Below, piece after piece: positions 43,316-52,296 of a stretch of 64,000 nucleotides of DNA; position 1 is the first letter of the stretch, and every line of letters begins with the position of its first letter. Origin of the DNA: JBKHAJ01 sp964641125 (GTDB lineage: Bacteria > Spirochaetota > Spirochaetia > SPDA01 > CAZSGZ01); contig CAZXMO010000009.1 in the NCBI GenBank assembly GCA_964641125.1, positions 1-64,000 on the forward strand, given 5' to 3'. The translations under genes were made by a program, and so were the position numbers. Below the pieces are notes generated by a model. That model had not been told where the DNA came from. It saw only the letters and a program-made list of their open reading frames with translations, and did not search any database.

Positions 43316-44371
43316 TTATTCTCCGGTCAGGTCGAAGATGACTTTGTTGACGTACCCGCTCTTGTCCACTACCGCCTGAAACATCTCTTTGCCTTCGGAC
43401 AGGGGCGGAGTGTGGCTGATAAGGGAGGCCACGTCGAGCTCACGGTCCATGTACTCCAAGACGGTACTCCAGTCGTCTTTACCCTTGGGGGTCACCTTGG
43501 AGTTCCAGGTCCCCCGGATAACGATCTCCTTCCGGAGGATGTTGGAAAAGTCCTTCTCCCCGATGGAAAAAGTACCTACGATATTGCCTAAGAACACCGT
43601 CTGCCCGCCGCGGCCGGTGGATTTGACCGCCTGCAGGAAGGTGACCGGAAGCCCGCAGGATTCGACCACGCAGTCCGCGCCGTATCCCCGGGTAAGCTCG
43701 TGGACCGCCTCCACGGGATCGTTTTCCTTCGAGTCGACCGTGTCGAATCCCATCTCCCGGGCTAAGTCGATCTTCCGTCGGTCGATATCGATTAGTATTA
43801 CCTGCCTGCATCCCGAAATGCGAAGCCACTGGGCGACCATGTTCCCGATGGGTCCTGCCCCGTAGACCGCGGCGGTGCAGCCGGGGTCGATTTCGAGACG
43901 TCCGACCCCGTGAAGGGCCACCGCCGCGGGTTCGGTCATAGCGGCATGAATCAAGTCCACGTGGCCGGGGAGACGGAAGAGGTTTTTTTCGGGGACGTAG
44001 ACGTATTCGGCGAAGGCCCCGTCCCGCCGGGAGCCTAAGTAATCGTAGTCGGTGCACTGGGCGTACTCTCCGGACTGGCAGGGGATACACCGGTAGCAGG
44101 GGAGGAGGGGAAAGGCGGTTACCCGGTCTCCCCGGGAGTACTCGCCGGAGGAGCCCGGTTCTTCGACGACGGCCGAGAACTCGTGCCCCATAATCAGAGG
44201 ATAGAAGTACGATTTTCCCTCGAACCCCCGCTGAATATCGGAGCCGCAGATACCGGAGCCGGCTATCTTCAAAAGGGCCCATTCCTCACCGGGGCGTTCG
44301 GGAAAGTTGACCTCCCGGTATACGAGCCGGGCGTCCTCTTCCAAGACGAGAGCGTTCATGGTAGCATTCAT
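43316..44371 (-). CDS. Zinc-dependent dehydrogenase, galactitol-1-phosphate dehydrogenase-like
   Basis: MDR-family enzyme, 351 residues from 44371 (the alternative start ATG 44359 gives MNALVLEEDARLVYREV, which matches galactitol-1-phosphate dehydrogenases). Catalytic zinc motif GICGSD and GHEF, structural zinc Cys in PCYRCIPCQSGEYAQC, and Rossmann motif GAGPIGNM. It oxidises a polyol or polyol phosphate. Divergent from another such gene. No Shine-Dalgarno sequence decides between the starts. Confidence 0.86.
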   Translation of the reverse strand: MNATMNALVLEEDARLVYREVNFPERPGEEWALLKIAGSGICGSDIQRGFEGKSYFYPLIMGHEFSAVVEEPGSSGEYSRGDRVTAFPLLPCYRCIPCQSGEYAQCTDYDYLGSRRDGAFAEYVYVPEKNLFRLPGHVDLIHAAMTEPAAVALHGVGRLEIDPGCTAAVYGAGPIGNMVAQWLRISGCRQVILIDIDRRKIDLAREMGFDTVDSKENDPVEAVHELTRGYGADCVVESCGLPVTFLQAVKSTGRGGQTVFLGNIVGTFSIGEKDFSNILRKEIVIRGTWNSKVTPKGKDDWSTVLEYMDRELDVASLISHTPPLSEGKEMFQAVVDKSGYVNKVIFDLTGE

Positions 44372-44447
44372 GCGTTCATAGTAGCTCACATATCCCCTCG
44401 AATCAAGCGGGAATTGAAAGAAATTGCTCGAACATGCACTGATATGC

Positions 44448-44477
44448 TTGAAAGAGTTCGGATAATCGGGGTATACT
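44448..44477 (+). promoter_or_regulatory. Promoter of the dehydrogenase-epimerase-DeoR operon
   Basis: TTGAAA (44448-44453), 18 nt, TATACT (44472-44477), 58 nt before the ATG at 44536, which has TAAGGAG upstream. It is in the divergent region between the two dehydrogenases. Confidence 0.6.
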
Positions 44478-44535
44478 CGAGGCGCGATTCGTCGAGAGAG
44501 AGACACAACGAGAAATCTAATAAGGAGCTTATAGT

Positions 44536-45579
44536 ATGAAAGCGGCGGTTCTCGAGGCCTTGGATTCGATCCAAGTCAAAGAGGTAGAGGAACCTAGGTG
44601 CGGCGACAACGAAGCCGTTCTCAAAGTCGAATCCTGCGCGGTCTGCGGATCGGACATCAGGATATATCACTACGGCAACGACCGGGTAAAGCCCCCGGCC
44701 ATTATGGGTCATGAGATTTCCGGGAAGATCGTCAAAACAGGTAAAAACGTTACCTCGGTGAAAGAGGGGCAGAGGATTGCCTTGGGCGCCGACGTTCCCT
44801 GTGGAGAATGTTACTGGTGTACCAACGGGATGGGGACCAACTGCGCAATCAACTACGCCATCGGCTACCAGTTCGCCGGCGGCTTCCAGGAGTACATGCT
44901 CTTGAACGAGACGACCCTCAAGTACGGTCCGGTCACCCCCATTCCCGACGACATGAGCTACGACGAAGCATGCATCGCCGAGCCCTTAGCCTGCGCTATT
45001 AACGGCTTAGAGCTCGCCGGGTTCAGCATAGGAAAGAGCCTCTGCATTATCGGATTGGGCCCCATCGGGTGTATGATGCTCGAACTGAGTAAGGTCTACG
45101 GCGCCTCCCGGGTTTTTGCCGCCCAGCGTTCAAAGCAGCGCCTGGAGATGGCCAAAGAGTTCAGGCCCGACGCCAGGTTCATCTCCACCGAGGAAGAAGA
45201 TCTGGTGGAGACTGTTATGAAGGAAACCGGCGGAGAGGGGGTGGACCTCGCCGTCACCACAGCGGGAACGGTAGAGGCCCACGAGGATGCAATCAAGATG
45301 GTCCGCCACCGGGGGTACGTCAACCTCTTCGGGGGCTTAAAGAACCAGCCCCCCCTGACCCTCGATTCGAACCTCATCCACTACAAGGAATGCTTCGTCA
45401 TGGGGAGCCACGGCTCCCTTCCCCGGCACCACCGGATCGCCGTCGACTGCATCGCTAACGGGTACGTGAATACCGGAAAGTACGTCTCCAAGACTTTTCC
45501 CTTGTCCGCGATCGAGGAAGCCTTTGCCTACCACGAATCCCGGAAGGGGCTCAAGGTCGTAGTCAAGCCGGGCGAATAG
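44536..45579 (+). CDS. Zinc-dependent dehydrogenase, sorbitol/threonine dehydrogenase-like
   Basis: 347 residues. Catalytic motifs CAVCGSD and GHEISGKI, structural zinc PCGECYWCTNGMGTNC, and GLGPIGCMMLELSK for NAD binding. Distinct from the neighbouring dehydrogenase. It probably oxidises a sugar alcohol or sugar phosphate feeding the downstream epimerase and kinases. The end carries a 14-bp tandem repeat (ggcgaatagagaga at 45571 and 45585) that includes the TAG stop. Confidence 0.88.
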   Translation: MKAAVLEALDSIQVKEVEEPRCGDNEAVLKVESCAVCGSDIRIYHYGNDRVKPPAIMGHEISGKIVKTGKNVTSVKEGQRIALGADVPCGECYWCTNGMGTNCAINYAIGYQFAGGFQEYMLLNETTLKYGPVTPIPDDMSYDEACIAEPLACAINGLELAGFSIGKSLCIIGLGPIGCMMLELSKVYGASRVFAAQRSKQRLEMAKEFRPDARFISTEEEDLVETVMKETGGEGVDLAVTTAGTVEAHEDAIKMVRHRGYVNLFGGLKNQPPLTLDSNLIHYKECFVMGSHGSLPRHHRIAVDCIANGYVNTGKYVSKTFPLSAIEEAFAYHESRKGLKVVVKPGE

Positions 45580-45584
45580 AGAGA

Positions 45585-45794
45585 GGCGAATAGAGAGAAA
45601 AGAGGAGAATGAGTATGAACACCGAAAAACTGCCGAAAANNNNNNNNNNNNNNNNNNNNNNNNNNNNNNNNNNNNNNNNNNNNNNNNNNNNNNNNNNNNN
45701 NNNNNNNNNNNNNNNNNNNNNNNNNNNNNNNNNNNNNNNGGCGAATAGAGAGAAAAGAGGAGAATGAGTATGAACACCGAAAAACTGCCGAAAA
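45585..45794. other. Scaffold gap with 55-bp duplicated flanks
   Basis: 100 N (45640-45739). The 55 bp before the gap (45585-45639) are identical to the 55 bp after it (45740-45794). This is the pattern left when two contigs that overlap by the k-mer length are joined with a fixed N run; removing 155 bp should restore the real sequence. Confidence 0.9.
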
Positions 45795-46516
45795 AAGAGA
45801 TAAAGATTTCCCCTTCCCTGATGTGCGCCGATTTTCTCCATCTTCAGGATCAGCTCACCGTCTTCGAAGAGAGGGGTATAGAGTACCTCCACATCGACAT
45901 CATGGACGGGCACTATGTTCCGAACTTTACTTTAGGACCCGGCTTCTGCAAGGTCTTAAGCCGGGGGTGCTCGATCCCTTTGGATGTTCACCTGATGATC
46001 GAGAACGTGGACAAGTACATTCCCGTATTCGCCGAGGCGATCTTGGCGGGAGTCGACACGCACCCGTCGCTTAAGAGTTCGGTCATCGCCTTCCAGGTCG
46101 AGGCGGAGTACCATCCCATCCGACAGCTCCATCTCATACGGAGCCTAGGGCTCAGGGCGGGTATCGCCATCGATCCCGCCACCCCCCTGGAAGCGATTCG
46201 CCATGTCCTCCCCGATACCGACCTGCTGTGCGTGATGACGGTGAACCCGGGCTATTCAGGACAGAAGCTGATCCCCCGCAGCTTGGACAAGATGCGGGAG
46301 ATTGCCGAATTCTGCGTCAGGGAGGAGCTTCCCGTGGAGATCGAGGTGGACGGAAACGTGAGCTGGGAAAACATCCCCAAGATGATCGCCGCGGGGGCGG
46401 AGACGTTGGTCGCCGGGACGAGCTCGCTGTACGAACAGGGAAAGGACCTCCGGGGGAATGTGGAGAAGATGCGGAACCTCATTTCCCGCATCCAGTCGGG
46501 GGAGAGGGCCGTTTAG
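45764..46516 (+). CDS. Allulose-6-phosphate/ribulose-phosphate 3-epimerase family
   Basis: 250 residues, TIM barrel with metal ligands in ISPSLMCADFL, LHIDIMDGHYVPNFTLG, LDVHLMIEN and VMTVNPGYSGQ, and phosphate site VAGTSSLY. The SLMCAD start is nearer AlsE than Rpe. It has about 25 residues extra in the middle. Start ATG 45764 (or 45770, M3) follows the gap; AGAGGAG is upstream. Epimerises a ketose phosphate. Confidence 0.86.
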   Translation: MSMNTEKLPKKEIKISPSLMCADFLHLQDQLTVFEERGIEYLHIDIMDGHYVPNFTLGPGFCKVLSRGCSIPLDVHLMIENVDKYIPVFAEAILAGVDTHPSLKSSVIAFQVEAEYHPIRQLHLIRSLGLRAGIAIDPATPLEAIRHVLPDTDLLCVMTVNPGYSGQKLIPRSLDKMREIAEFCVREELPVEIEVDGNVSWENIPKMIAAGAETLVAGTSSLYEQGKDLRGNVEKMRNLISRIQSGERAV

Positions 46517-46536
46517 CCGGCCCGGGGGAGAGACTT

Positions 46537-47310
46537 ATGCTCGAGGCGGAGCGTCACGAGATCATCTTGAACCTCTTGAGGCGCAACCAGTTCGCCGCCA
46601 TCCACGACGTCTTAAGCGTCGTCGACGCCTCGGAGGCGACGGTCAGGAGGGACTTCTCCAAGCTCGAGGAGCAGGGATACGTCAACCGGGTGCGCGGCGG
46701 CGCGGAGCTCGTCCGTTCCGCGGTGAGCGATAATGTAGGTTTCCGGGAGCTCCCCTTCGCCTACCGGAAGGGGCTTAATCTCGAAATCAAAAGAAAGATC
46801 GCCCGCGCCGCCGGCGGGTACTGCGCCGAAGGCAGGACCGTCATCATCGACGGGGGATCCACCACGTATCAGATGGTGGAACCCCTCAAATCGACCGCCT
46901 GTACGATCATCACCAACTCCTTCGCAATGGCCGAGGAGCTCCAGCACGGGAGCGGCAACCGGGTAATACTGCCCGGCGGGGAAATCTACCGGAGCTCCGA
47001 GCTCATTTTAGATCCCTTCCAGGGGGCCTTCTACGACAACTACGCCGCGGACATCGCCTTCATGGGGGTCGGCGGGATCGACCTCAACGGGCTGACCAAT
47101 ACCGATCCCCTCCTGATCCAGATCGAGCGGAAGATGATCCGCAGCGCCCGGGAGGTGATCATTCTCGCCGACGGGAGCAAATTCGATCAGCGGTGCAGCT
47201 TAGTGCTCTGCGGCTTCGACGAGGTAACCCGGATCATCACCGACAGCACCGCGCCTAAAGAGATGTGCTCCTCCGTCGAGGATCGGGGAGTCGAGGTGGT
47301 CCGGGTGTAG
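46537..47310 (+). CDS. DeoR-family regulator of the sugar cluster
   Basis: 257 residues. Winged helix with IHDVLSVVDASEATVRRDFSKLEEQGYVNRVRGGAEL, then effector domain with DGGSTTYQM and LADGSKFD. Twenty nt after the epimerase, so co-transcribed. Likely controls the sugar genes around it. Different protein from the BMC DeoR; sequences are diverged. Confidence 0.9.
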   Translation: MLEAERHEIILNLLRRNQFAAIHDVLSVVDASEATVRRDFSKLEEQGYVNRVRGGAELVRSAVSDNVGFRELPFAYRKGLNLEIKRKIARAAGGYCAEGRTVIIDGGSTTYQMVEPLKSTACTIITNSFAMAEELQHGSGNRVILPGGEIYRSSELILDPFQGAFYDNYAADIAFMGVGGIDLNGLTNTDPLLIQIERKMIRSAREVIILADGSKFDQRCSLVLCGFDEVTRIITDSTAPKEMCSSVEDRGVEVVRV

Positions 47311-47358
47311 GACCCGAACCTGAGCAGGCGGGGAAAAGCGGGGAAAAGGGGCGCGCGT

Positions 47359-47386
47359 TTGCAAAGTCCTCCGATTCCCGTATAAT
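47359..47386 (+). promoter_or_regulatory. Ribokinase promoter, leaderless type
   Basis: TTGCAA (47359-47364), 16 nt, TATAAT (47381-47386), with the ATG 7 nt after the -10 box and no Shine-Dalgarno sequence. One of the clearest leaderless promoters in the window. Confidence 0.7.
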
Positions 47387-47393
47387 TAGCCGG

Positions 47394-48332
47394 ATGGAAA
47401 AGAAACCGAAGATCCTCGTGGTGGGGAGCATCAACATCGACCTGGTCTTAAGGACCGACAGGGTCCCGAAGGCGGGGGAGAGTTTCCTCGGAAACGAATT
47501 CAGCTGGATTCCCGGGGGAAAGGGGGCCAATCAGGCGGCGGCGGCGGCCCGTGCCGGGGCTGAAGTGGGGTTTGCCGGCCGGGTCGGACGGGACGAGAAC
47601 GGGAGGCACCTCGCCGCGGGCCTTCTCGAGGCGGGGGTCTCGGACCGGTTTTTGACCGTCGACGTGGAGAGGCCCACCGGAATGGCGGTGATTATGGTGG
47701 AGGCGGACGGAGAAAACCGGATCATCGTGTTTGCCGGGGCCAATCTGTCGCTGTCAACGGGAGACGTCGACCGGGCCCTCGAGCAAGGCGGTCCCTGGGA
47801 CGCTGTTCTCTTGAGCTTCGAAATATCCCAAGAGGTTATCGCCTACACCGTCGCGCGAAGCGTACAAGAAAGGATACCCATCTATATCGACGCGGGACCC
47901 GCCCGGGAGGCCGCCGATCCGGACACTCTGAAGGGTGCGGCGGTCATCTCGCCGAACCGCGGAGAGCTCGAGATCCTTACCGGCCGGGACTGCTCGACGG
48001 AAGCGGGCCTCGGGGATGCAGCCCGATATCTGAGAGAGAGGACCGGAGCGGAAGCCGTCGTGGTCAAGCTCGGCGACGAGGGGGCCTTTCTTTCGGCCGA
48101 GGGCAGGGAGGAGCTGTTCCCCGCTTTTTCGATACGGGCGGTGGATACCACAGCCGCCGGGGACGCCTTCACCGCGGGACTTGCGGTCGGTTTAATCGAG
48201 GGAAGAGAGTACGCGGAGGCGGTCAAATACGGATGCGCGGCGGGGGCCATAGCGGCGACCCGGGTCGGAGCTCGCCCGTCGCTTCCCACGAGGGACGAGG
48301 TCGATGCCTTTTTACGTGAACGCGGGGAGTGA
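47394..48332 (+). CDS. rbsK: Ribokinase-family sugar kinase
   Basis: 312-residue PfkB-family kinase. Motif 1 WIPGGKGANQAAAAA, motif 2 DTTAAGDAFTAGLAVG with catalytic Asp in GD, and VVGSINIDLV at the start are ribokinase-like. In place of the usual DTTGAGD it reads DTTAAGD. It phosphorylates ribose or a related pentose. Next gene starts just downstream. Confidence 0.86.
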   Translation: MEKKPKILVVGSINIDLVLRTDRVPKAGESFLGNEFSWIPGGKGANQAAAAARAGAEVGFAGRVGRDENGRHLAAGLLEAGVSDRFLTVDVERPTGMAVIMVEADGENRIIVFAGANLSLSTGDVDRALEQGGPWDAVLLSFEISQEVIAYTVARSVQERIPIYIDAGPAREAADPDTLKGAAVISPNRGELEILTGRDCSTEAGLGDAARYLRERTGAEAVVVKLGDEGAFLSAEGREELFPAFSIRAVDTTAAGDAFTAGLAVGLIEGREYAEAVKYGCAAGAIAATRVGARPSLPTRDEVDAFLRERGE

Positions 48333-48370
48333 ATACTTTCGATGAAATCCAGAAGCAGCGAGGAGATGAG

Positions 48371-49876
48371 ATGGAATCGTACATAGCGGTATTCGATGTA
48401 GGAAAAACCAACAAGAAGGTGATGATCTTCGACGAAAAGCTCGAGCTCCTCGACAGCGTAACCGAAAATTTTTCGGAGTATACCGAAAACGGGGTCAATT
48501 ACGAGCGGATCGACGAGATGACCGAGTGGTTTCTCGACAGCCTGAAGGCTTTTTCATCCACGTACCCTATCCGCGCCGTCTCGGTTACCACCCATGGGGC
48601 ATCCGCCGCCTGCGTGGACGGCGAGGGAAGGCTTGCTCTTCCCTTGGTCGCCTATACAACCGAGCCGGGTGAGGAGTTTCATCGGGAATTTTACGAGCGC
48701 TTCGGTTCGGTGGAGGAGCTTCAAAAGACCACCGCGACTCCCCCCATGGGTGCCCTTATCAATACGGCAAAGCTCATCTACTACCTGAAAAAGCAATACC
48801 CAAGGGATTTCGAGAGAGTGGATACAATCCTTACCTTTCCTCAGTATTTCGGCTTTGTTCTGACCGGTGAAAGGGGAGCCGAACCCACCTATGTGGGGTG
48901 CCATTCCTATCTCTGGAACCCTCATGAGATGAACTGGTCGTCGGTGGCCCGGGACATGGACATAGTCGAAAAATTGCCTAGGAGGATCAGCAAATCCTGG
49001 GATGTCCTCGGCACGTTAACCCCCGAAACGGCTAAGCGGACCGGCTTGAGCACCGACACGATCGTTACCATGGGAATACACGATTCCAACGCAAGCCTCC
49101 TTCCCTATCTGATCAAGAGCGGCGAGGAGTTTGTCCTCAATTCCACCGGTACCTGGTGTGTCCTCATGCATCCGGCGCGGGAGGTATCCTTCGAAGAGGA
49201 CGAGCTCGGTAAACCGGTATTCTACAACCAGGATGTCTTTTCCCGTCCGGTCAAGACGGCCCTGGTAATGGGGGGCCTCGAATTCGAGGTGTGGTCGGAG
49301 CTCTTGAAGGGGATAAACGGCAAGGAGGGATTCCCCGATTTCAATCCCGGACTCTACCGGAAACTCTTCTGGGAGAATGACCGCTTTATTCTGCCGAGCG
49401 CCCAGAGGGGGGTCGGGCAGTTTCCCGATAGTGAACCCCGGGCCGTGGAGGAGGGTAAGAATTATCCCCTCGAGGACATCCGGGAGGGGCGGGGTGTTCC
49501 GCGTTTTTTCAGGGAGTATCCCGCCGCCTTCGCTGCGCTGAACATCTCCTTGGCCATTCAGACAAAGATAGCCCTCGAACGCGCGGGGGCCGTCGACGGG
49601 ACCACCATCTTCGTTGAGGGGGGGTTCCGGAAGAATCCCGATTACAACGCCCTCCTTACCGCGCTCTTCCCCAAGTCGAAGGTGTATCTGACAAATCTGA
49701 GTGAGGCAACCGCCTTCGGGGCCGCTCTGCTTGCCAAGGCTGCCTTAGACGACACCGATCCGAGGGAGCTCGGAAGCCTCTTTGAGATCGAAACTAAAGA
49801 AGTGAAACGGGAAGAATTCGACGGGCTCGCGAAATATACCGCCACCTTCTTCGATCATCTCGAGAAGGGGCGTTGA
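48371..49876 (+). CDS. FGGY-family carbohydrate kinase (rhamnulo-/fuculokinase-like)
   Basis: 501 residues. AVFDVGKTNKKVMIFDE phosphate-1 motif, MGIHDSNASLLPYL with catalytic Asp, the NSTGTWCVLMHP phosphate-2 motif and EGGFRKNPDYN near the C-terminus. It most likely phosphorylates a deoxy-ketose, which would give the substrate of the BMC aldolase at 34913. Start 48371 has GAGGAG upstream; a GTG at 48329 is less likely. Confidence 0.85.
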   Translation: MESYIAVFDVGKTNKKVMIFDEKLELLDSVTENFSEYTENGVNYERIDEMTEWFLDSLKAFSSTYPIRAVSVTTHGASAACVDGEGRLALPLVAYTTEPGEEFHREFYERFGSVEELQKTTATPPMGALINTAKLIYYLKKQYPRDFERVDTILTFPQYFGFVLTGERGAEPTYVGCHSYLWNPHEMNWSSVARDMDIVEKLPRRISKSWDVLGTLTPETAKRTGLSTDTIVTMGIHDSNASLLPYLIKSGEEFVLNSTGTWCVLMHPAREVSFEEDELGKPVFYNQDVFSRPVKTALVMGGLEFEVWSELLKGINGKEGFPDFNPGLYRKLFWENDRFILPSAQRGVGQFPDSEPRAVEEGKNYPLEDIREGRGVPRFFREYPAAFAALNISLAIQTKIALERAGAVDGTTIFVEGGFRKNPDYNALLTALFPKSKVYLTNLSEATAFGAALLAKAALDDTDPRELGSLFEIETKEVKREEFDGLAKYTATFFDHLEKGR

Positions 49877-49911
49877 TCGGAGCAGTCCGCCTGTGATAGT
49901 CTGAAAATCCT

Positions 49912-50580
49912 ATGATCTATTCGAAGTTTTTTCGCATGATGCCCGCCGCGTTTCTTTTCGCGGCACTTATTTTGTTTAACCCTTCGAACGCCTGGGGCGA
50001 GGAGCCCGGGACGGATGAAGGGGAGAGGCGTATAGAATATCAGTCGCTCCGCTACGGTCCCGACGACGAGCTCCTGGGGTACGGAATGCACCAGTACGAC
50101 GAGGTGGGTCGAAAGATTTCCACCGGATGGTACGAGCCCGCAAAAGGAAACGTCGGCACCACAAGGTACGAATACGACAAAGACGGCCGGCTGTTCCGCG
50201 AGTCCATGTACGACCGGACCGGAAGTATGCTCCTCGGGTATACCGATTACACCTACGCCGGGAAAGAGAAGCGCGAGACGAGCAGCTTTACCGCGAAAGG
50301 AGTGCTTCTCTCCTCACTCACCTACGATTATGATGAGTCGGGGCGTGTAAGCCGGGAGACCGGATATGGTGATGATGGTGAGATCAGGGAGATAATCCTC
50401 CATGAATACGATGAAGAGGGGAATCTCGCAAAGAGCTCGGTCTACGGCCCGAAGGGGAACGACCTCGTCAGTTTTGCTCTATACGAACACGATAGGAAGG
50501 GAAACCGGACTAAGATGACGGTATACGCCCCCGACGGGAGCATCTACTGGTACATTCGCCATTTGTGGCGAGCGCCCTGA
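49912..50580 (+). CDS. Secreted YD-repeat protein
   Basis: 222 residues. Signal peptide (MIYSKFFRMMPAAFLFAALI, cleavage near AWGEE) and then about seven YD-type repeats: YDEVGRKI, YDKDGRLF, YDESGRVS, YDEEGNLA, HDRKGNRT. Such repeats form beta-rich shells in RHS/YD proteins, here without a toxin domain. A putative promoter TTGATC/TGATAG precedes it. Confidence 0.75.
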   Translation: MIYSKFFRMMPAAFLFAALILFNPSNAWGEEPGTDEGERRIEYQSLRYGPDDELLGYGMHQYDEVGRKISTGWYEPAKGNVGTTRYEYDKDGRLFRESMYDRTGSMLLGYTDYTYAGKEKRETSSFTAKGVLLSSLTYDYDESGRVSRETGYGDDGEIREIILHEYDEEGNLAKSSVYGPKGNDLVSFALYEHDRKGNRTKMTVYAPDGSIYWYIRHLWRAP

Positions 50581-50595
50581 GGAAAGGCCGCTTTC

Positions 50596-51327
50596 TCAAG
50601 ATTCGGCGAAGCGCCGTTTTCCTTTCGACTTCAAAAATTCTTTCATGGCTTCCACCGAACGATTCATTACAAGCTCGGCGGGCATTTCGATCTTCTGGAA
50701 GATAGCATCCACCTGGTGAAAGTTCCCCACGTCGAAACAGATATGAGCGTCGCTTCCCGCGATGACCCTAACTCCGTACTTCTTGCACTGCCGGGCTATG
50801 TGGAGGCAGTTCTTGAGGCTTCCCTCCCTGCTGATCCACAGGGAGGAGTTATTGATTTCCACGAGGGTGTTCGTCTCCCGTGCCTTCTTCAAGACCTTGT
50901 CTATCTCTATCGGAAAACGGGGATTTCCCGGGTGGACTAAGACGTCGATGGTGCCCGTTTCCATGAGCCGTAAGACGGCTCGGGTGTGTTCGTTCCCGGT
51001 AGCCGGCTCGAGGCAGGGTTCGTGATATCCCGCAAGGACGATATCCAGGGCGGACAGCCTCTTTTCGTCGAGATCGACGGCCCCGTTGTAGTCGATGATG
51101 TTCGCCTCGATTCCGGAGAGGACCTCCACGCCGTAGATCTTTTCCGGAACGACCTTGAGGTTCGAGAAATGGAAGGGGTGGGGAGCGCCGGGCAGGGCGG
51201 GGCCGTGATCGGTTACGGCGATCATCCGTATTCCCTTCTTCTTCGCGAAATCCGCGAGCTCGAGGACGGTGCTATACCCGTGCCCGCTGGAGACGGAATG
51301 ACAATGGCAATCGACGCGATATTTCAT
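50596..51327 (-). CDS. PHP-domain phosphoesterase (YcdX-like)
   Basis: 243 residues. Metal-binding motifs VDCHCHSVSSGHG, AVTDHGPALPGAPH, GIEANI, HPGNP and GSDAH define the trinuclear-zinc PHP family. YcdX-like members hydrolyse phosphate esters; the natural substrate is unknown. Likely leaderless or near so: a GATATA box lies 8 nt before the ATG. Confidence 0.86.
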   Translation of the reverse strand: MKYRVDCHCHSVSSGHGYSTVLELADFAKKKGIRMIAVTDHGPALPGAPHPFHFSNLKVVPEKIYGVEVLSGIEANIIDYNGAVDLDEKRLSALDIVLAGYHEPCLEPATGNEHTRAVLRLMETGTIDVLVHPGNPRFPIEIDKVLKKARETNTLVEINNSSLWISREGSLKNCLHIARQCKKYGVRVIAGSDAHICFDVGNFHQVDAIFQKIEMPAELVMNRSVEAMKEFLKSKGKRRFAES

Positions 51328-51406
51328 ACTCTCTTTATATCAAATAAGCGCTGTCCTATAACAGGGGGGTGGTCAGGGTTAACCGAAATCTGATATACGG
51401 ATGCAG

Positions 51407-52261
51407 ATGAAAGTACGTGTATCAGCGGTCAATTTCGCGCCGATTCAGGGGGCGGTGACCAAAAACACCGCGGCGATCCTGAGATGGATTCGAAGGCTGG
51501 AGAGTCATAATCGGTCCGGACTTCCCCACTTTATTCTCTTCCCGGAGCTGAGTCTCACCGGTCCGGTTACAATCGACGGACGGGGATTCGGCGGGCATCT
51601 TGAGGTTCTCGAGGAATGCCGGCGCGCTCACGGGGTCATCGCGGAGAGGACCGCCGAGGAGGGGAATATATCGGTTCTCGCGGGTTCACCGGTCTTAGTC
51701 GGAAAGGAACTCTATATCGGACATACCGCCTTTGCAGGGGGGAAGGCTCAGACCGTACGTCTGAAGTCGGTTCTCGGGCCGGGGGAGTCGGAGGTTTTCA
51801 GCCGGGGTGACGCGCTTAAGGCGCTTCCGAATGGGAGGGGAGGCCGGTCCGCCGAGTGCCTCGGCGTCCGATTCGGGGTTCAGCTTTGTCTCGAGACCCA
51901 CTACCCCGAAATAGCCTCGAGGCAGGCGGAGGAGGGGGCGGCGATCATCTTCTGCGCTTTCGCCTCTCCCCGGGAAAAGCCTCGGGAGAAGCACCGGCGG
52001 CTCCTCCGGTACCTTCCCGCGAGGGGATACGACAACAGTTGTTTCGTCGTGTGGTGCAACCTCATCTTCCGTGATTCGAAGGGCCGGCTTGCCCCGGGAA
52101 CCGCGGGACTCCTCGATCCCAAAGGGCGTTTAGTAGACTCACGCGTTTCGAGGGGTGAGTCCTATATCCAGGGGATTATCGATCTCGGGGAGATCGAGCG
52201 GATCCGTGCCTCGAGGATGGGATTCTTTCGGGGTACGGCGGGCCCTCCGGAAGGGTACTGA
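51407..52261 (+). CDS. Carbon-nitrogen hydrolase (nitrilase superfamily)
   Basis: 284 residues (51401 gives two more). The Glu-Lys-Cys triad is visible: FPELSLTG (Glu), VRLKSVLGPGE (Lys), GVQLCLETHYPEIA (Cys). The CLETHYPE motif in place of the usual CxDxxFPE makes the subfamily uncertain. It hydrolyses an amide or nitrile. Start 51407 is 7 nt after TATACG (51394-51399). Confidence 0.85.
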   Translation: MKVRVSAVNFAPIQGAVTKNTAAILRWIRRLESHNRSGLPHFILFPELSLTGPVTIDGRGFGGHLEVLEECRRAHGVIAERTAEEGNISVLAGSPVLVGKELYIGHTAFAGGKAQTVRLKSVLGPGESEVFSRGDALKALPNGRGGRSAECLGVRFGVQLCLETHYPEIASRQAEEGAAIIFCAFASPREKPREKHRRLLRYLPARGYDNSCFVVWCNLIFRDSKGRLAPGTAGLLDPKGRLVDSRVSRGESYIQGIIDLGEIERIRASRMGFFRGTAGPPEGY

Positions 52262-52296
52262 TCGGATCGGGAGCCCCGGCGCGGCAGCGAACGGTA

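Noticed and set aside
45337..45777. Open frames that cross the N gaps (also 45563-45913 and 59398-59640 on the reverse strand)
   Set aside because: They run through undefined bases and are antisense to real genes; they are artefacts of translating N.
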